Assembly: GCF_000964795.1 (NCBI RefSeq)
Contig: NZ_LANX01000001.1
Location: 620,001-684,000 of the forward strand
From: Candidatus Neoehrlichia procyonis str. RAC413
GTDB taxonomy: Bacteria > Pseudomonadota > Alphaproteobacteria > Rickettsiales > Anaplasmataceae
Length of the DNA: 64,000 nucleotides
Reading direction: 5' to 3'
Numbering within the stretch: position 1 is the first letter of the stretch; each line of letters begins with the position of its first letter. Both the position numbers and the translations under genes were made by a program. The notes below the pieces were generated by a model. The model had not been told where the DNA came from and made no database searches. It saw only the letters and a program-made list of their open reading frames with translations. Below, piece by piece: positions 8,236 through 16,963 of this stretch.

Positions 8236-10854
8236 ATGATAGAGAAATTAATATACCGCTTTAGCAAAAACACATGCGATGGTAATCTAAATTTAAAACA
8301 TTTACTAGGTAGTAAAGGTGCAAATCTTGCAGATATGTGTAATATCGGCGTAAGAGTACCTCCCGGTTTTACAATCTCAACATCCACTTGTAATTATTAC
8401 TACAAGCATAACAAACTTCCTGAAGAAATCTTTGATCAACTAGCAAAAGCAATAGAGTTTCTTGAAGAAGAAGTAGGCCTTAAGTTTAATGATCCAGTAA
8501 ATCCATTACTAGTGTCAATACGCTCAGGAAGTGCGAAATCAATGCCAGGAATGTTAGATACCATTTTAAATGTTGGGCTCAACGATGAAATAACAGAAGG
8601 GCTAGCGAAAAAAAGCGGGCAACGTTTTGCATACGATAGCTATAGAAGATTCATTCAAATGTATGCCAATACAGTTATGAAATTAGATAATTATTTATTC
8701 GAGGAAATACTAAATAATAAAAAAAGAGCAATGAATATTGCTCTTAACAATCCAATTACGGATTCATCAACATTAAAAGAAATTACAGAAGAATTTCAAG
8801 AAATTATACTTCAACAAACTAATAAGAAATTTCCTCAAAATGTACATGATCAACTATATAGCTCTATTATCGCCGTATTTAAATCATGGATGAACAATAG
8901 AGCCATTACATACAGAGAAATACATAATATACCTCATGACCTTGGTACAGCTGTAAATGTACAATCAATGGTTTTTGGTAATATAAATCAAAATTCAGCA
9001 ACAGGAGTAGTTTTCACTAGAAACCCATCCACAGGAGAAAAGAAAATATTTGGAGAATTTCTTGTAAATGCACAAGGTGAGGATATAGTATCCGGTACTA
9101 TTGACCCTATGCCAATCAGTAAAATGCAAACTTTAATGCCACACATTTATGATGAACTGACAGAAGTATGCAATAAGCTTGAGGTACACTATCATGATAT
9201 GCAAGATATTGAATTTACTGTACAAAATGGTACGCTATGGATTTTACAAACTAGATCAGGAAAACGTAGTGCTCAAGCCATGTTAGAAATAGCTGTAAGT
9301 ATGGTTAAAGAAAACCTGATATCAAAGGAAAATGCCATTTTACAAGTTGATTATAACTCTTTTAATCAACTACTTCACCCTGTACTTGAAAGTAATTATA
9401 ATAATATAATTATTGAAAAAGGATTACCAGCATCTCCAGGTGCAGCCTCCGGGTGTGTTGCTTTTACATCTAGTGATGCTGAACGTTTAACAAAAGATGG
9501 TAAAAAAGTAATTTTAATACGTCAAGAAACTAATCCTGAAGACATTAATGGAATGAACAGTGCTGTAGGAATTATTACTCTAAGAGGTGGTATGACATCT
9601 CATGCAGCTGTAGTAGCTCGTGGAATGGGAAAACCATGTATTTGCAGTGCAAGTGGATTATTTATTGATAAGAATGAGGAATTTTTTTATACAAATAACA
9701 ATATTAAAGTCAATAAAGGAGATAACATTACAATTAATGGTAGTACTGGAGAAATTATATTAGGTAGTATCAAAACAGTCACTCCGCAACTTTCACAAAG
9801 TTTTTATGATTTTATGGGTTGGCTCAATGAAATAAAAGTAATAAAAGTTATGGCAAATGCAGATACTCCTGAAGATGTAAATAAAGCAATTACGTTTCAA
9901 GCAGATGGTATAGGTCTATGCAGAACTGAACATATGTTTTTTGCACATAATAGAATTACTATCATGCAAGAAATGATCATTGCAAGTGATGTACAAGAAC
10001 GTAAAAAGTCCTTAGCAAAACTTGAAGTTATGCAAAAAGAAGACTTTAAAACCATATTTTCATGTATGGCTGGGAAACAAATCACAATTAGATTACTAGA
10101 TCCTCCTTTACATGAATTTTTACCAAATAATGATGCTGCATTAATGGAGATCTCAAAAAAAACAGGAAAATCTTTTAGCGATCTTAAAAACAAGGTATCA
10201 TGTCTTTTAGAAAAAAATCCAATGTTAGGGCATAGGGGATGTAGGCTTGCAATATCATATCCTGAAATATACCAAATGCAAGCAAAGGCAATTTTTACTG
10301 CAATAAAAGAGCTAAAAGAAGAAAAAGGAATTAATAACATAATTCCTGAAATAATGATACCATTTATTATTAGTGAAAAAGAGATTATTATTATTAGCGA
10401 GTTAATAAAAAATGTATCTATTCAATTTAACAATATACCTTATAGCATAGGTACAATGATAGAATTACCAAGAGCAGCATTGATTGCAGATAAACTCGCT
10501 AAACATGTTCACTTTTTTAGTTTTGGTACAAATGATCTTACACAAGCAACTCTAGGTATCTCACGAGATGATGCAAATAACTTCATAGGATCATATAAAA
10601 CTGCAAAAATATTTCAGCATGACCCTTTTGAGTTTTTAGATATTGAAGGTGTTGGACAATTAATTAAAATAGCCTCTACCCTAGGAAGAAAATCTTCTTC
10701 CAATATTAAAATAGGAATATGTGGAGAACACGGAGGCACTGCTGAAACTATAGAGCTATGTCATAAACTAGCATTAAATTATGTATCATGTTCCCCTTAT
10801 AAGATTCCAGCTACAAAGTTGCTAGCTGCACAATATGTAATAGCACAAAAATAA
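8236..10854 (+). CDS. ppdK: Pyruvate, phosphate dikinase
   Basis: PpdK interconverts pyruvate + ATP + Pi and phosphoenolpyruvate + AMP + PPi. In organisms without pyruvate kinase-based glycolysis it feeds gluconeogenesis from pyruvate or TCA intermediates. Starting at the ATG at 8236 gives 872 aa, close to the family's usual 870-900; a TTG at 8179 would add 19 residues with no family resemblance. The ATP-grasp N-terminal half has LLGSKGANLADMCNIGVRVP and SGSAKSMPGMLDTILN. The swivelling phospho-His domain has GGMTSHAAVVARGMGKPC. The PEP-binding barrel has GIGLCRTEHMFF and the catalytic Cys in GICGEHGG. It appears to stand alone. Confidence 0.97.
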   Translation: MIEKLIYRFSKNTCDGNLNLKHLLGSKGANLADMCNIGVRVPPGFTISTSTCNYYYKHNKLPEEIFDQLAKAIEFLEEEVGLKFNDPVNPLLVSIRSGSAKSMPGMLDTILNVGLNDEITEGLAKKSGQRFAYDSYRRFIQMYANTVMKLDNYLFEEILNNKKRAMNIALNNPITDSSTLKEITEEFQEIILQQTNKKFPQNVHDQLYSSIIAVFKSWMNNRAITYREIHNIPHDLGTAVNVQSMVFGNINQNSATGVVFTRNPSTGEKKIFGEFLVNAQGEDIVSGTIDPMPISKMQTLMPHIYDELTEVCNKLEVHYHDMQDIEFTVQNGTLWILQTRSGKRSAQAMLEIAVSMVKENLISKENAILQVDYNSFNQLLHPVLESNYNNIIIEKGLPASPGAASGCVAFTSSDAERLTKDGKKVILIRQETNPEDINGMNSAVGIITLRGGMTSHAAVVARGMGKPCICSASGLFIDKNEEFFYTNNNIKVNKGDNITINGSTGEIILGSIKTVTPQLSQSFYDFMGWLNEIKVIKVMANADTPEDVNKAITFQADGIGLCRTEHMFFAHNRITIMQEMIIASDVQERKKSLAKLEVMQKEDFKTIFSCMAGKQITIRLLDPPLHEFLPNNDAALMEISKKTGKSFSDLKNKVSCLLEKNPMLGHRGCRLAISYPEIYQMQAKAIFTAIKELKEEKGINNIIPEIMIPFIISEKEIIIISELIKNVSIQFNNIPYSIGTMIELPRAALIADKLAKHVHFFSFGTNDLTQATLGISRDDANNFIGSYKTAKIFQHDPFEFLDIEGVGQLIKIASTLGRKSSSNIKIGICGEHGGTAETIELCHKLALNYVSCSPYKIPATKLLAAQYVIAQK

Positions 10855-11515
10855 GGGCTTCTATAATAGCAAAACATCTTATGGTTTGACTGTACAGAAT
10901 ATAATTTGTAAAATAAAAGCCATCTTTTATTACTATAATAAATAAAATAATTTTTATTTTCTTAATAGTTAATTAATGCTATAACAACCACAACTTCAAG
11001 TTAAAAAATTAAATTATATATTTGCTGCATAAATTAATTCTTACAATGGTTGTTTAATAACCGCACTTAACACAACATTTATAACTTCAAGATATACATA
11101 TATTACATCAATTGAACAAATCATAATTAATTATCACTATTAATTCATCATATAAAAGTCACATGTATATAATCCAAAATGGTTTTAATATAAAAAATTT
11201 CAACAATATTATTATATAATAACCATTTACAATTAAGTACAAATCCTAAGTATATATCAATATGAATATAAAAATATTATCAAAAGTACATCTTTTATAT
11301 TTCAAATTAAAAATTTATCATAAATACATTAGTTATTTATATTAACAAAAATCTTCTTTCATATGAGATATATGTCTTAAATATGAACAACTTTATAAAT
11401 CAGCTATTACAATATTATAATAGCCTTACATTCACGTTTTAAAAAGCTACGCTATAGTACTCATTATATATACTTTAAAAAACACTTTTCTTAATATGAT
11501 TTTTTTGCTATTTAT
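10855..11515. other. Non-coding spacer
   Basis: This 661-bp AT-rich stretch lies between ppdK and the antiporter gene. I found no supported frame, tRNA or clear repeat. The promoter of the downstream gene should lie in its last part. Confidence 0.4.
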
Positions 11516-13030
11516 ATGATAAAGAATAGTAAACGTTTCTTGATGAAAATATGCACCTTACTCTGCAAAGCAAACATTTTAATGATTATTGCAGTTTTGT
11601 TACCATTTTTATGTGCAGTGCTTATCTTAATGCTCAGAAATTTATTATATGCAAAACAACTTATTACTTTAGTGTCATCTTTGGCACTAATAATCATAAT
11701 TATAAACATTTACAGCACTTTCGTAAAGGATAAAAGTGCTTTCCTATTAAATTACTATTTTCTTTATCCACAAATACTTATAAGCTTTAATATAGAAATT
11801 ATCGGGATGATGTTTAGCATTTTAGCCTCATTCTTATGGCTAATAACTAATATTTATACATTTAGTTACATGTATCATAACGATTCACATAATAAAAAGC
11901 AAAGTATTTTCTATGCATCATTTGCTGCTAGTATAGGGTGCACTATATGCATTGCTTTTTCTGGCAATTTAATAACACTATTTATATTTTATGAATTACT
12001 TACAATTTGCACTTATCCATTAATTACTTACTATATTAACAGTAATTCACAATTATCCGGTAAATATTATATAAAAATATTATTATGCACCTCTATTGCA
12101 TTATTTTTTCCCGCTATAGTAATAACTTTTAATATAACTGGAACTTTAGATTTTCATAATGGTGGTATATTTAAAGGTGATATATCAGCTCCTTTCCTTA
12201 TTCTTATAATAACATTATTTTCTTATGGCATAGGAAAATCAGCAATTATGCCTACACATTTTTGGCTGCCAAAAGCAATGGTCGCTCCAACACCCGTAAG
12301 TGCATTATTGCATGCTGTAGCAGTAGTTAAATCTGGTGTATTTACTATATTAAAAATTATAGTTTATATAATGGGAGTACAAAAAACACATATAATAGTT
12401 GCACCAGAATACAACATATTAATGTATACATCAGCAACAACTGTAATAATAGGTTCATTAATTGCAATGCAGCAAGACAATTTAAAAAAGCTGCTTGCAT
12501 ACTCAACTATATCGCAACTATCATACATTATAGTAGCTGCATCGCTTTATACAAATGCCTCTATAAAAGCTGCTATTTTCCAGTTAATATCTCATGCTCT
12601 AGGAAAAATCACATTATTCTTCGCAGCTGGTGCAATATATACGTCTACTGGAAAAAAAAATATAAGTGAAATTCATGGTATAGGAAAATATATGCCCATT
12701 ACTATGATAGCATTTAGCATAGGTGCACTTACAATGATAGGAGTTCCACCAACTTCTGGGTTTTGGGGTAAGTTTGATATTATTTCTGCATTGTTACATC
12801 AAAGAAATTTTTTCGTTATGTCAATTTTAATACTAAGCACTTTATTAAACACAATGTACTTTATGCCAATAATATACAAAGTATTTTTCATGCCATCTTC
12901 AATACATAATATAAAAGAAGCACCAAAATGTATGTTAATCCCTATGCTTATCACATCAATATGTACTTTAATACTATTTTTTAAACCAAGCATTATACAC
13001 CATATGATGAATTTTATTACCTTTCAATAG
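11516..13030 (+). CDS. MrpD/NuoN-like proton-conducting antiporter subunit
   Basis: This 504-aa membrane protein has about 14 hydrophobic segments and belongs to the family of Mrp antiporter subunits A/D and complex I subunits NuoL/M/N. The core motif at about residues 240-285 contains IGKSAIMPTHFWLPKAMVAP, then TPVSALLHAVAVVKSGVF, with the conserved Lys and Pro residues of the proton channel. The downstream AYSTISQLSYI and PTSGFWGKFDII segments are typical of MrpD. No nuo or other mrp genes lie next to it. In Ehrlichia and relatives, Mrp subunits are known to be scattered, so MrpD (Na+/H+ exchange) is more likely than a complex I subunit. Confidence 0.87.
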   Translation: MIKNSKRFLMKICTLLCKANILMIIAVLLPFLCAVLILMLRNLLYAKQLITLVSSLALIIIIINIYSTFVKDKSAFLLNYYFLYPQILISFNIEIIGMMFSILASFLWLITNIYTFSYMYHNDSHNKKQSIFYASFAASIGCTICIAFSGNLITLFIFYELLTICTYPLITYYINSNSQLSGKYYIKILLCTSIALFFPAIVITFNITGTLDFHNGGIFKGDISAPFLILIITLFSYGIGKSAIMPTHFWLPKAMVAPTPVSALLHAVAVVKSGVFTILKIIVYIMGVQKTHIIVAPEYNILMYTSATTVIIGSLIAMQQDNLKKLLAYSTISQLSYIIVAASLYTNASIKAAIFQLISHALGKITLFFAAGAIYTSTGKKNISEIHGIGKYMPITMIAFSIGALTMIGVPPTSGFWGKFDIISALLHQRNFFVMSILILSTLLNTMYFMPIIYKVFFMPSSIHNIKEAPKCMLIPMLITSICTLILFFKPSIIHHMMNFITFQ

Positions 13031-13135
13031 TTTTTTATACAGTTATTAAGTATCCAACCTCCCCTAATTAGCTCATTAGATATTATTATAGCATTTACTT
13101 GTAAATTAAAAATTGACTTAAATCCATGTTACATA

Positions 13136-13164
13136 TTGACTATATACAATAAGTAAATTATCTT
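13136..13164 (+). promoter_or_regulatory. Candidate sigma-70 promoter for cytochrome c gene
   Basis: TTGACT at 13136-13141 and TATCTT at 13159-13164 are separated by 17 bp and lie 40 bp upstream of the ATG at 13204. The -35 is close to consensus and the -10 weaker. In sequence this AT-rich, chance matches are common. Confidence 0.4.
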
Positions 13165-13203
13165 TGTTAAAGTCATGTTTTGTAATCCTGGTTTATATAA
13201 GTT

Positions 13204-13722
13204 ATGGATGGCTTTCACTTAAATAAAATTGCAACAGCAGTTTTATTTGCATCATTTCTTATATTGGTTATTAGTAACATAGTTGACCTAATATATAACC
13301 CTCATAATCATAAAGATAATGTAAAAGGATATGAGATTACAATATTACCTAAAGATGAAGCTACACAAAAATTACCAGAAAAAACAATAGATATAAAGTC
13401 TTTGATGATAAATGCCAGTGCAGAAAAAGGTAAAAACATATCAAAAAAATGTATAGCATGTCATACATTTGAAAAAGGAGGTAAAAATATGGTAGGTCCA
13501 AACTTATGGCATATAATAGGTAATAATAAGGCTCACTTGAGCAATTTTAACTATTCTAAAGCGCTACTTAATAAAGGTGGAATTTGGTCAGAAGAAGATT
13601 TATTCATGTTTCTAACAAAGCCTCAGGCTTATATAAAAGGAACAAGAATGTCCTTTGCAGGTATATCAAATCCTAAGGATATCGCTGACTTACTAGCATA
13701 TTTAAAATCATTAGAGGAATAA
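13204..13722 (+). CDS. Membrane-anchored c-type cytochrome (CycM-like)
   Basis: This electron carrier of the aerobic respiratory chain probably connects the bc1 complex to the terminal oxidase at the outer face of the inner membrane. The 172-aa protein has an uncleaved anchor at about residues 9-27 (IATAVLFASFLILVISNIV), a linker, and a class I cytochrome c domain. Haem is attached at CIACH (about residues 83-87). The sixth ligand is the Met in GTRMSFAGI, and VGPNLWHIIG is the usual segment after the haem site. Maturation would need CcmA, CcmC and CcmG, all encoded elsewhere in this window. The hydrolase gene begins 3 bp after its stop, so they form an operon. Confidence 0.95.
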   Translation: MDGFHLNKIATAVLFASFLILVISNIVDLIYNPHNHKDNVKGYEITILPKDEATQKLPEKTIDIKSLMINASAEKGKNISKKCIACHTFEKGGKNMVGPNLWHIIGNNKAHLSNFNYSKALLNKGGIWSEEDLFMFLTKPQAYIKGTRMSFAGISNPKDIADLLAYLKSLEE

Positions 13723-13725
13723 AGA

Positions 13726-14502
13726 ATGACAGACTACTCTCCAAGCTTCTTAGTATTAGATCACAATAACAATCATAAAATAGCATACCGTCAGCTAAAA
13801 AAAAATAGTAATCTACCTTCAATATTACTTCTGGGAGGGTTTGGGTCAAATATGTACGGAGAAAAAGCAACAGCCTTATATAATTACTGTAATAAACATA
13901 ACTTAAATTTAACTGTTTTTGACTACTTAGGGCATGGACATTCAAGTGGAAATTTTACTGATTATACTATTGGCGATTGGTATAAAAACTGCATTAGTGT
14001 TATAGAATCATTAACTAATGGACCCCAAATTATAATCGGGTCAAGTATGGGAGGATGGCTTATGTTATTAATAGCACAATCTTATCCTCATAAAGTTATA
14101 AGTTTACTCGGATTAGCACCAGCACCAGATTTTACAGAAAATTTAATTTTTAATAAACTTACACAAGAACAAAAAGATTGCTTACATACTAATAATCAAA
14201 TAATTTTTACCTTTAATAAATATGAAGACCGTTCATACGATATAACAGATAATCTTATTAAAGACGGCAGGAAACATTTACTACTAAATAATGATAATAT
14301 CAATATTAATTGTCCTGTTATTTTAATACATAGTATGAGCGATCTAGTAGTTCCATATAGTACATCTATACATGTAGCAGAAAAGATAACATCTACAAAT
14401 GTTAACTTGCATTTAATTAAATCAGGTAATCATTATTTGAGAGATGAACACTCTTTAAATGTAACTTTCAGTGCAATACAATCACTGTTAGCTCAATGTT
14501 AA
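13726..14502 (+). CDS. Alpha/beta-fold hydrolase
   Basis: This 258-aa cytoplasmic serine hydrolase of the alpha/beta fold has an oxyanion region LLLGGFGSNMYG. The nucleophile elbow is GSSMGGW (about residues 104-110), the acid is probably the Asp in HSMSDLVVPY, and the catalytic His lies in SGNHYLRDE near the C-terminus, so a full triad is present. It resembles the BAAT/acyl-hydrolase-like proteins often annotated only as alpha/beta hydrolases in Rickettsiales; the substrate is unknown. It is co-transcribed with the cytochrome c gene. Degenerate copies of its 3' end lie downstream. Confidence 0.88.
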   Translation: MTDYSPSFLVLDHNNNHKIAYRQLKKNSNLPSILLLGGFGSNMYGEKATALYNYCNKHNLNLTVFDYLGHGHSSGNFTDYTIGDWYKNCISVIESLTNGPQIIIGSSMGGWLMLLIAQSYPHKVISLLGLAPAPDFTENLIFNKLTQEQKDCLHTNNQIIFTFNKYEDRSYDITDNLIKDGRKHLLLNNDNININCPVILIHSMSDLVVPYSTSIHVAEKITSTNVNLHLIKSGNHYLRDEHSLNVTFSAIQSLLAQC

Positions 14503-15073
14503 TATCCTGTGCTTTACTTAAACACCAATATACAGGGTTACATAACTTTCACTTCATAGTATTTATATTTGCAGCAAAAAACTAAAAATTATAAAAGTTA
14601 TTTTTTAAGTATTAACTGCATTTACTTAAAAAGTTACCCAAGAAAACAACAATAATAAATGTTCTTATATAAAGAGAACTCTTACACAATCGCTGTTAGC
14701 TCAAAAAATGTAAATGCCTTATATTGTGTGCTTTCAACTCAAAAAAGCAAAAAAGTTACAATATACAAAATTAACATCTTTGACAGTAATATATATTAAT
14801 TATATATCACAAACAAAATCAGAACCTACAAAAGTAGTTTCAAGTATCAAACTAGACATTTACTTAATGATAGTAAAGCATATTTAAGCAATAAACACTC
14901 TTTATAAATTAAAATTTCTATAACATAAAAAAAACTCAAACTCTATTTTATATTGTCATAAAAAAATTAAAAACCTTTTTGGCTATAAATTAATCATCAA
15001 ACTTTAAAGCTTTTACTAAAAAATAAAATACCATACTATTAACAGATACATAAAATAACATTATTTTCAAATT
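14503..15073. repeat. Spacer with decayed copies of the upstream gene's 3' end
   Basis: The last bases of the hydrolase gene (14478-14496, ACAATCACTGTTAGCTCAA) recur at 14686-14704 with one mismatch. They are followed in both places by a TGT...TGTGCTTT segment. A weaker match to the preceding part of the gene (CACTCTTTA and its upstream flank) lies at about 14858-14912. The whole stretch has no open frame. It reads as eroded tandem duplications of the 3' end of the hydrolase gene. Confidence 0.6.
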
Positions 15074-15300
15074 CCTCTTACAATTTAGTCATTTGGCAAT
15101 TACTGAATTACGCTATTAATAGCTGCATAAATGAGATATTATTACTAATTCACATTACTGCATAAAGCCTTCTTTACAATTTAGTATTTGACAATTACTA
15201 AATTATGCTATTAATAGCTACATATAATAATATTATTATTACTAATTCAATATTACTGCATATCAAATACCTCTTTACAATTTAGTCACTTGGCAATCAC
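15074..15300. repeat. Imperfect tandem repeat of 96-101 bp straddling a stop codon
   Basis: The segment CAATTTAGT begins at 15081, 15177 and 15278. Each copy is followed by a GGCAAT/GACAAT-type segment and then, in the first two copies, by GCTATTAATAGCT. A segment ATTACTAATTCA...ATTACTGCAT follows in each of the first two copies. The third copy contains the last codons and stop of the minus-strand gene at 15275, so the two upstream copies are duplicated gene ends that no longer code. This is a clear case of tandem duplication at a gene's 3' boundary. Confidence 0.85.
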
Positions 15301-16327
15301 TGAATGCAATTCTACTTTCTGTAACTTTTTGAGTATATTTACCATCCTCACTAACATTGGCAATTTTATGATGGATTGTACCACGTATAGTATCAAGCAA
15401 CTTTTTATTGGATCTTTCATCCTGACCACTAATATTGATACTTTTATGATGAACCATACCACGTATAGTATCAAGTACCCTTTCTGAGAATAATTTTTTA
15501 CTTTTCACGTTACCTGCATCATTTTCTTGACTAGGAGTATTATCACGTTCTTCTAACTTTTTCTCCATTTTTTTCAAAAATGATTCTTTACTTTCTTTGT
15601 AAGTGACCATCTCATCATCAACTACTTTATGTGACGATACTATTTTCGCACTTTTGCTAATCACATTGTCAAGAAGCTTCACCGCATTATATAAATGCTG
15701 TTGCGACATTCTATAAGTCCCATTTATTGCACTCATTTTAGTAATTCTACCATCCTTAACTTTTATCATACCAGCACACATTACTGGCTTTTCTTGTACT
15801 AGTACACCATGACCACGGCTTAAAACAACATACTTATCAAAAAAATGACGTCCTGTTGAGTCATCAAGTATCAATAACCTACCGTCAGGAGTAACAACGT
15901 AAGGTAATTCATTTTTTATTGCAATACGACTTCCGATTGACCTAATATTTTTTACATCTGTATTATATAATGCACCTTTTGCATTATGCAGTCTATATTT
16001 TCCATCATCACACTGTTTTATGACTCCAGTTCCACGAGACTTACCGTCATAAGAAAATTCTGAAAAATATACTTCTACATCTAGTCCTAACTCATTATTC
16101 ATAAATTTTGGTTCACGTCCTTGACATATAGAACTTTGCTGTTCTTTAGGTATTATAGCACGCTCAGTATAAAGATTTTCCGTTAGTCGTAGCTTATTAC
16201 GTTCTGGATATCGCTGTTGTCTTGCTATAATAATGCCTGAACTATTAGTGTTGACATATCTTCTTATGCGTTGTGGATCCACAATACTATATAAATTTTG
16301 TGCTTTTGTTAATATATTTATATTCAT
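15275..16327 (-). CDS. Lineage-specific protein, paralog A, with C-terminal 26-aa repeat
   Basis: This 350-aa protein has no signal peptide or transmembrane segment and I cannot name its function. Its central part (about residues 75-235) is paralogous to the protein encoded at 16964-18421. Shared landmarks are IPKEQQSSI, YVVTPDGRLLILD, CAGMIKVKDGRIT, LYNAVKLLDNVI and FLKKMEKK. The C-terminal part (about 284-335) is a 26-residue tandem repeat of LDTIRG..HHK type, Lys/Asp/Ser-rich and hydrophilic. The start ATG is preceded by AAGAG. Repeats, paralogy and lack of enzyme motifs recall Ehrlichia tandem-repeat or type IV-secreted effectors, which is inference only. The shared module resembles, from memory, an 'AGxxxVxxGxIxxI...SGHY' module found in some bacterial effectors and toxins. 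Confidence 0.75.
   Translation of the reverse strand: MNINILTKAQNLYSIVDPQRIRRYVNTNSSGIIIARQQRYPERNKLRLTENLYTERAIIPKEQQSSICQGREPKFMNNELGLDVEVYFSEFSYDGKSRGTGVIKQCDDGKYRLHNAKGALYNTDVKNIRSIGSRIAIKNELPYVVTPDGRLLILDDSTGRHFFDKYVVLSRGHGVLVQEKPVMCAGMIKVKDGRITKMSAINGTYRMSQQHLYNAVKLLDNVISKSAKIVSSHKVVDDEMVTYKESKESFLKKMEKKLEERDNTPSQENDAGNVKSKKLFSERVLDTIRGMVHHKSINISGQDERSNKKLLDTIRGTIHHKIANVSEDGKYTQKVTESRIAFSDCQVTKL
15323..15478 (-). repeat. 78-bp coding tandem repeat, two copies
   Basis: Two adjacent 78-bp units inside the gene at 15275-16327 encode 26-residue copies starting VLDTIRGMVHHK and LLDTIRGTIHHK. The second half of each unit (SINISGQDERSNKK versus IANVSEDGKYTQK) has diverged much more than the first half, so LDTIRG..HHK is under constraint or is more recent. 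Confidence 0.85.
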
Positions 16328-16963
16328 ATTTACTCTTAATAAATGTTAATAATAATTAATTTTAAATACATAAAATTAAATTAATATTAATTAATAACGT
16401 AATAAATATATTAAATTATTAAGAATACTTTAACACTATAAATATACGGTAAATCTATAATAATCTACTATCAAGAACTCAGTATTGCCATGCTTATTAA
16501 ATTATACAATAAATTTAAAAGCTAAATATTAAATTAATATTTAATTAATAATTTAATATAGATTTTCTCTATTTAAATTAGTTATTATAAAATTTAAAAA
16601 GTTAAATATACTGATTAATAATGTACTTACTATTAAGAATTCAATCGAATATTAAATATAGCCATCCGTTTTCTATATTTCTCTAATATAAAGCGAATAC
16701 ACCACTTACAATAATCTTAGAAATAGATTAATTTTAGCTCTATGTCAAATTACAATTAGTAATCATTACACACATACTTTAATGACAAAGAGTTAATAGC
16801 TTTAAAAAGCTCTTAATTAAAAATTAAATAAACTGATAGTGAATAATAAATAGATTAATAAATAATACACAGCATTATAAATTTCTTTAAAAAAATGCTC
16901 AAAAATAACATTTTAGACATTTTTTTAGATTATTTACTCAATTAAATTAAGTAGTTAGACAGA
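16328..16963. other. Non-coding region between the paralogs
   Basis: This 636-bp spacer is very AT-rich and has no supported frame. It carries the 23-bp element described separately (16375-16397) and a second, one-base-longer version at 16528-16551. The latter may be the relic of a third promoter copy from an additional lost paralog. Confidence 0.45.
16375..16397 (-). promoter_or_regulatory. 23-bp upstream element, copy 1
   Basis: An AT-only 23-mer containing a 14-bp palindrome (AATTAATATTAATT) begins 48 bp upstream of the ATG of the gene at 15275-16327. An identical 23-mer lies 50 bp upstream of its paralog. It contains TTAA-N7-TTAA, the alphaproteobacterial CtrA consensus, but such matches are expected by chance in this composition. 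Confidence 0.5.
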
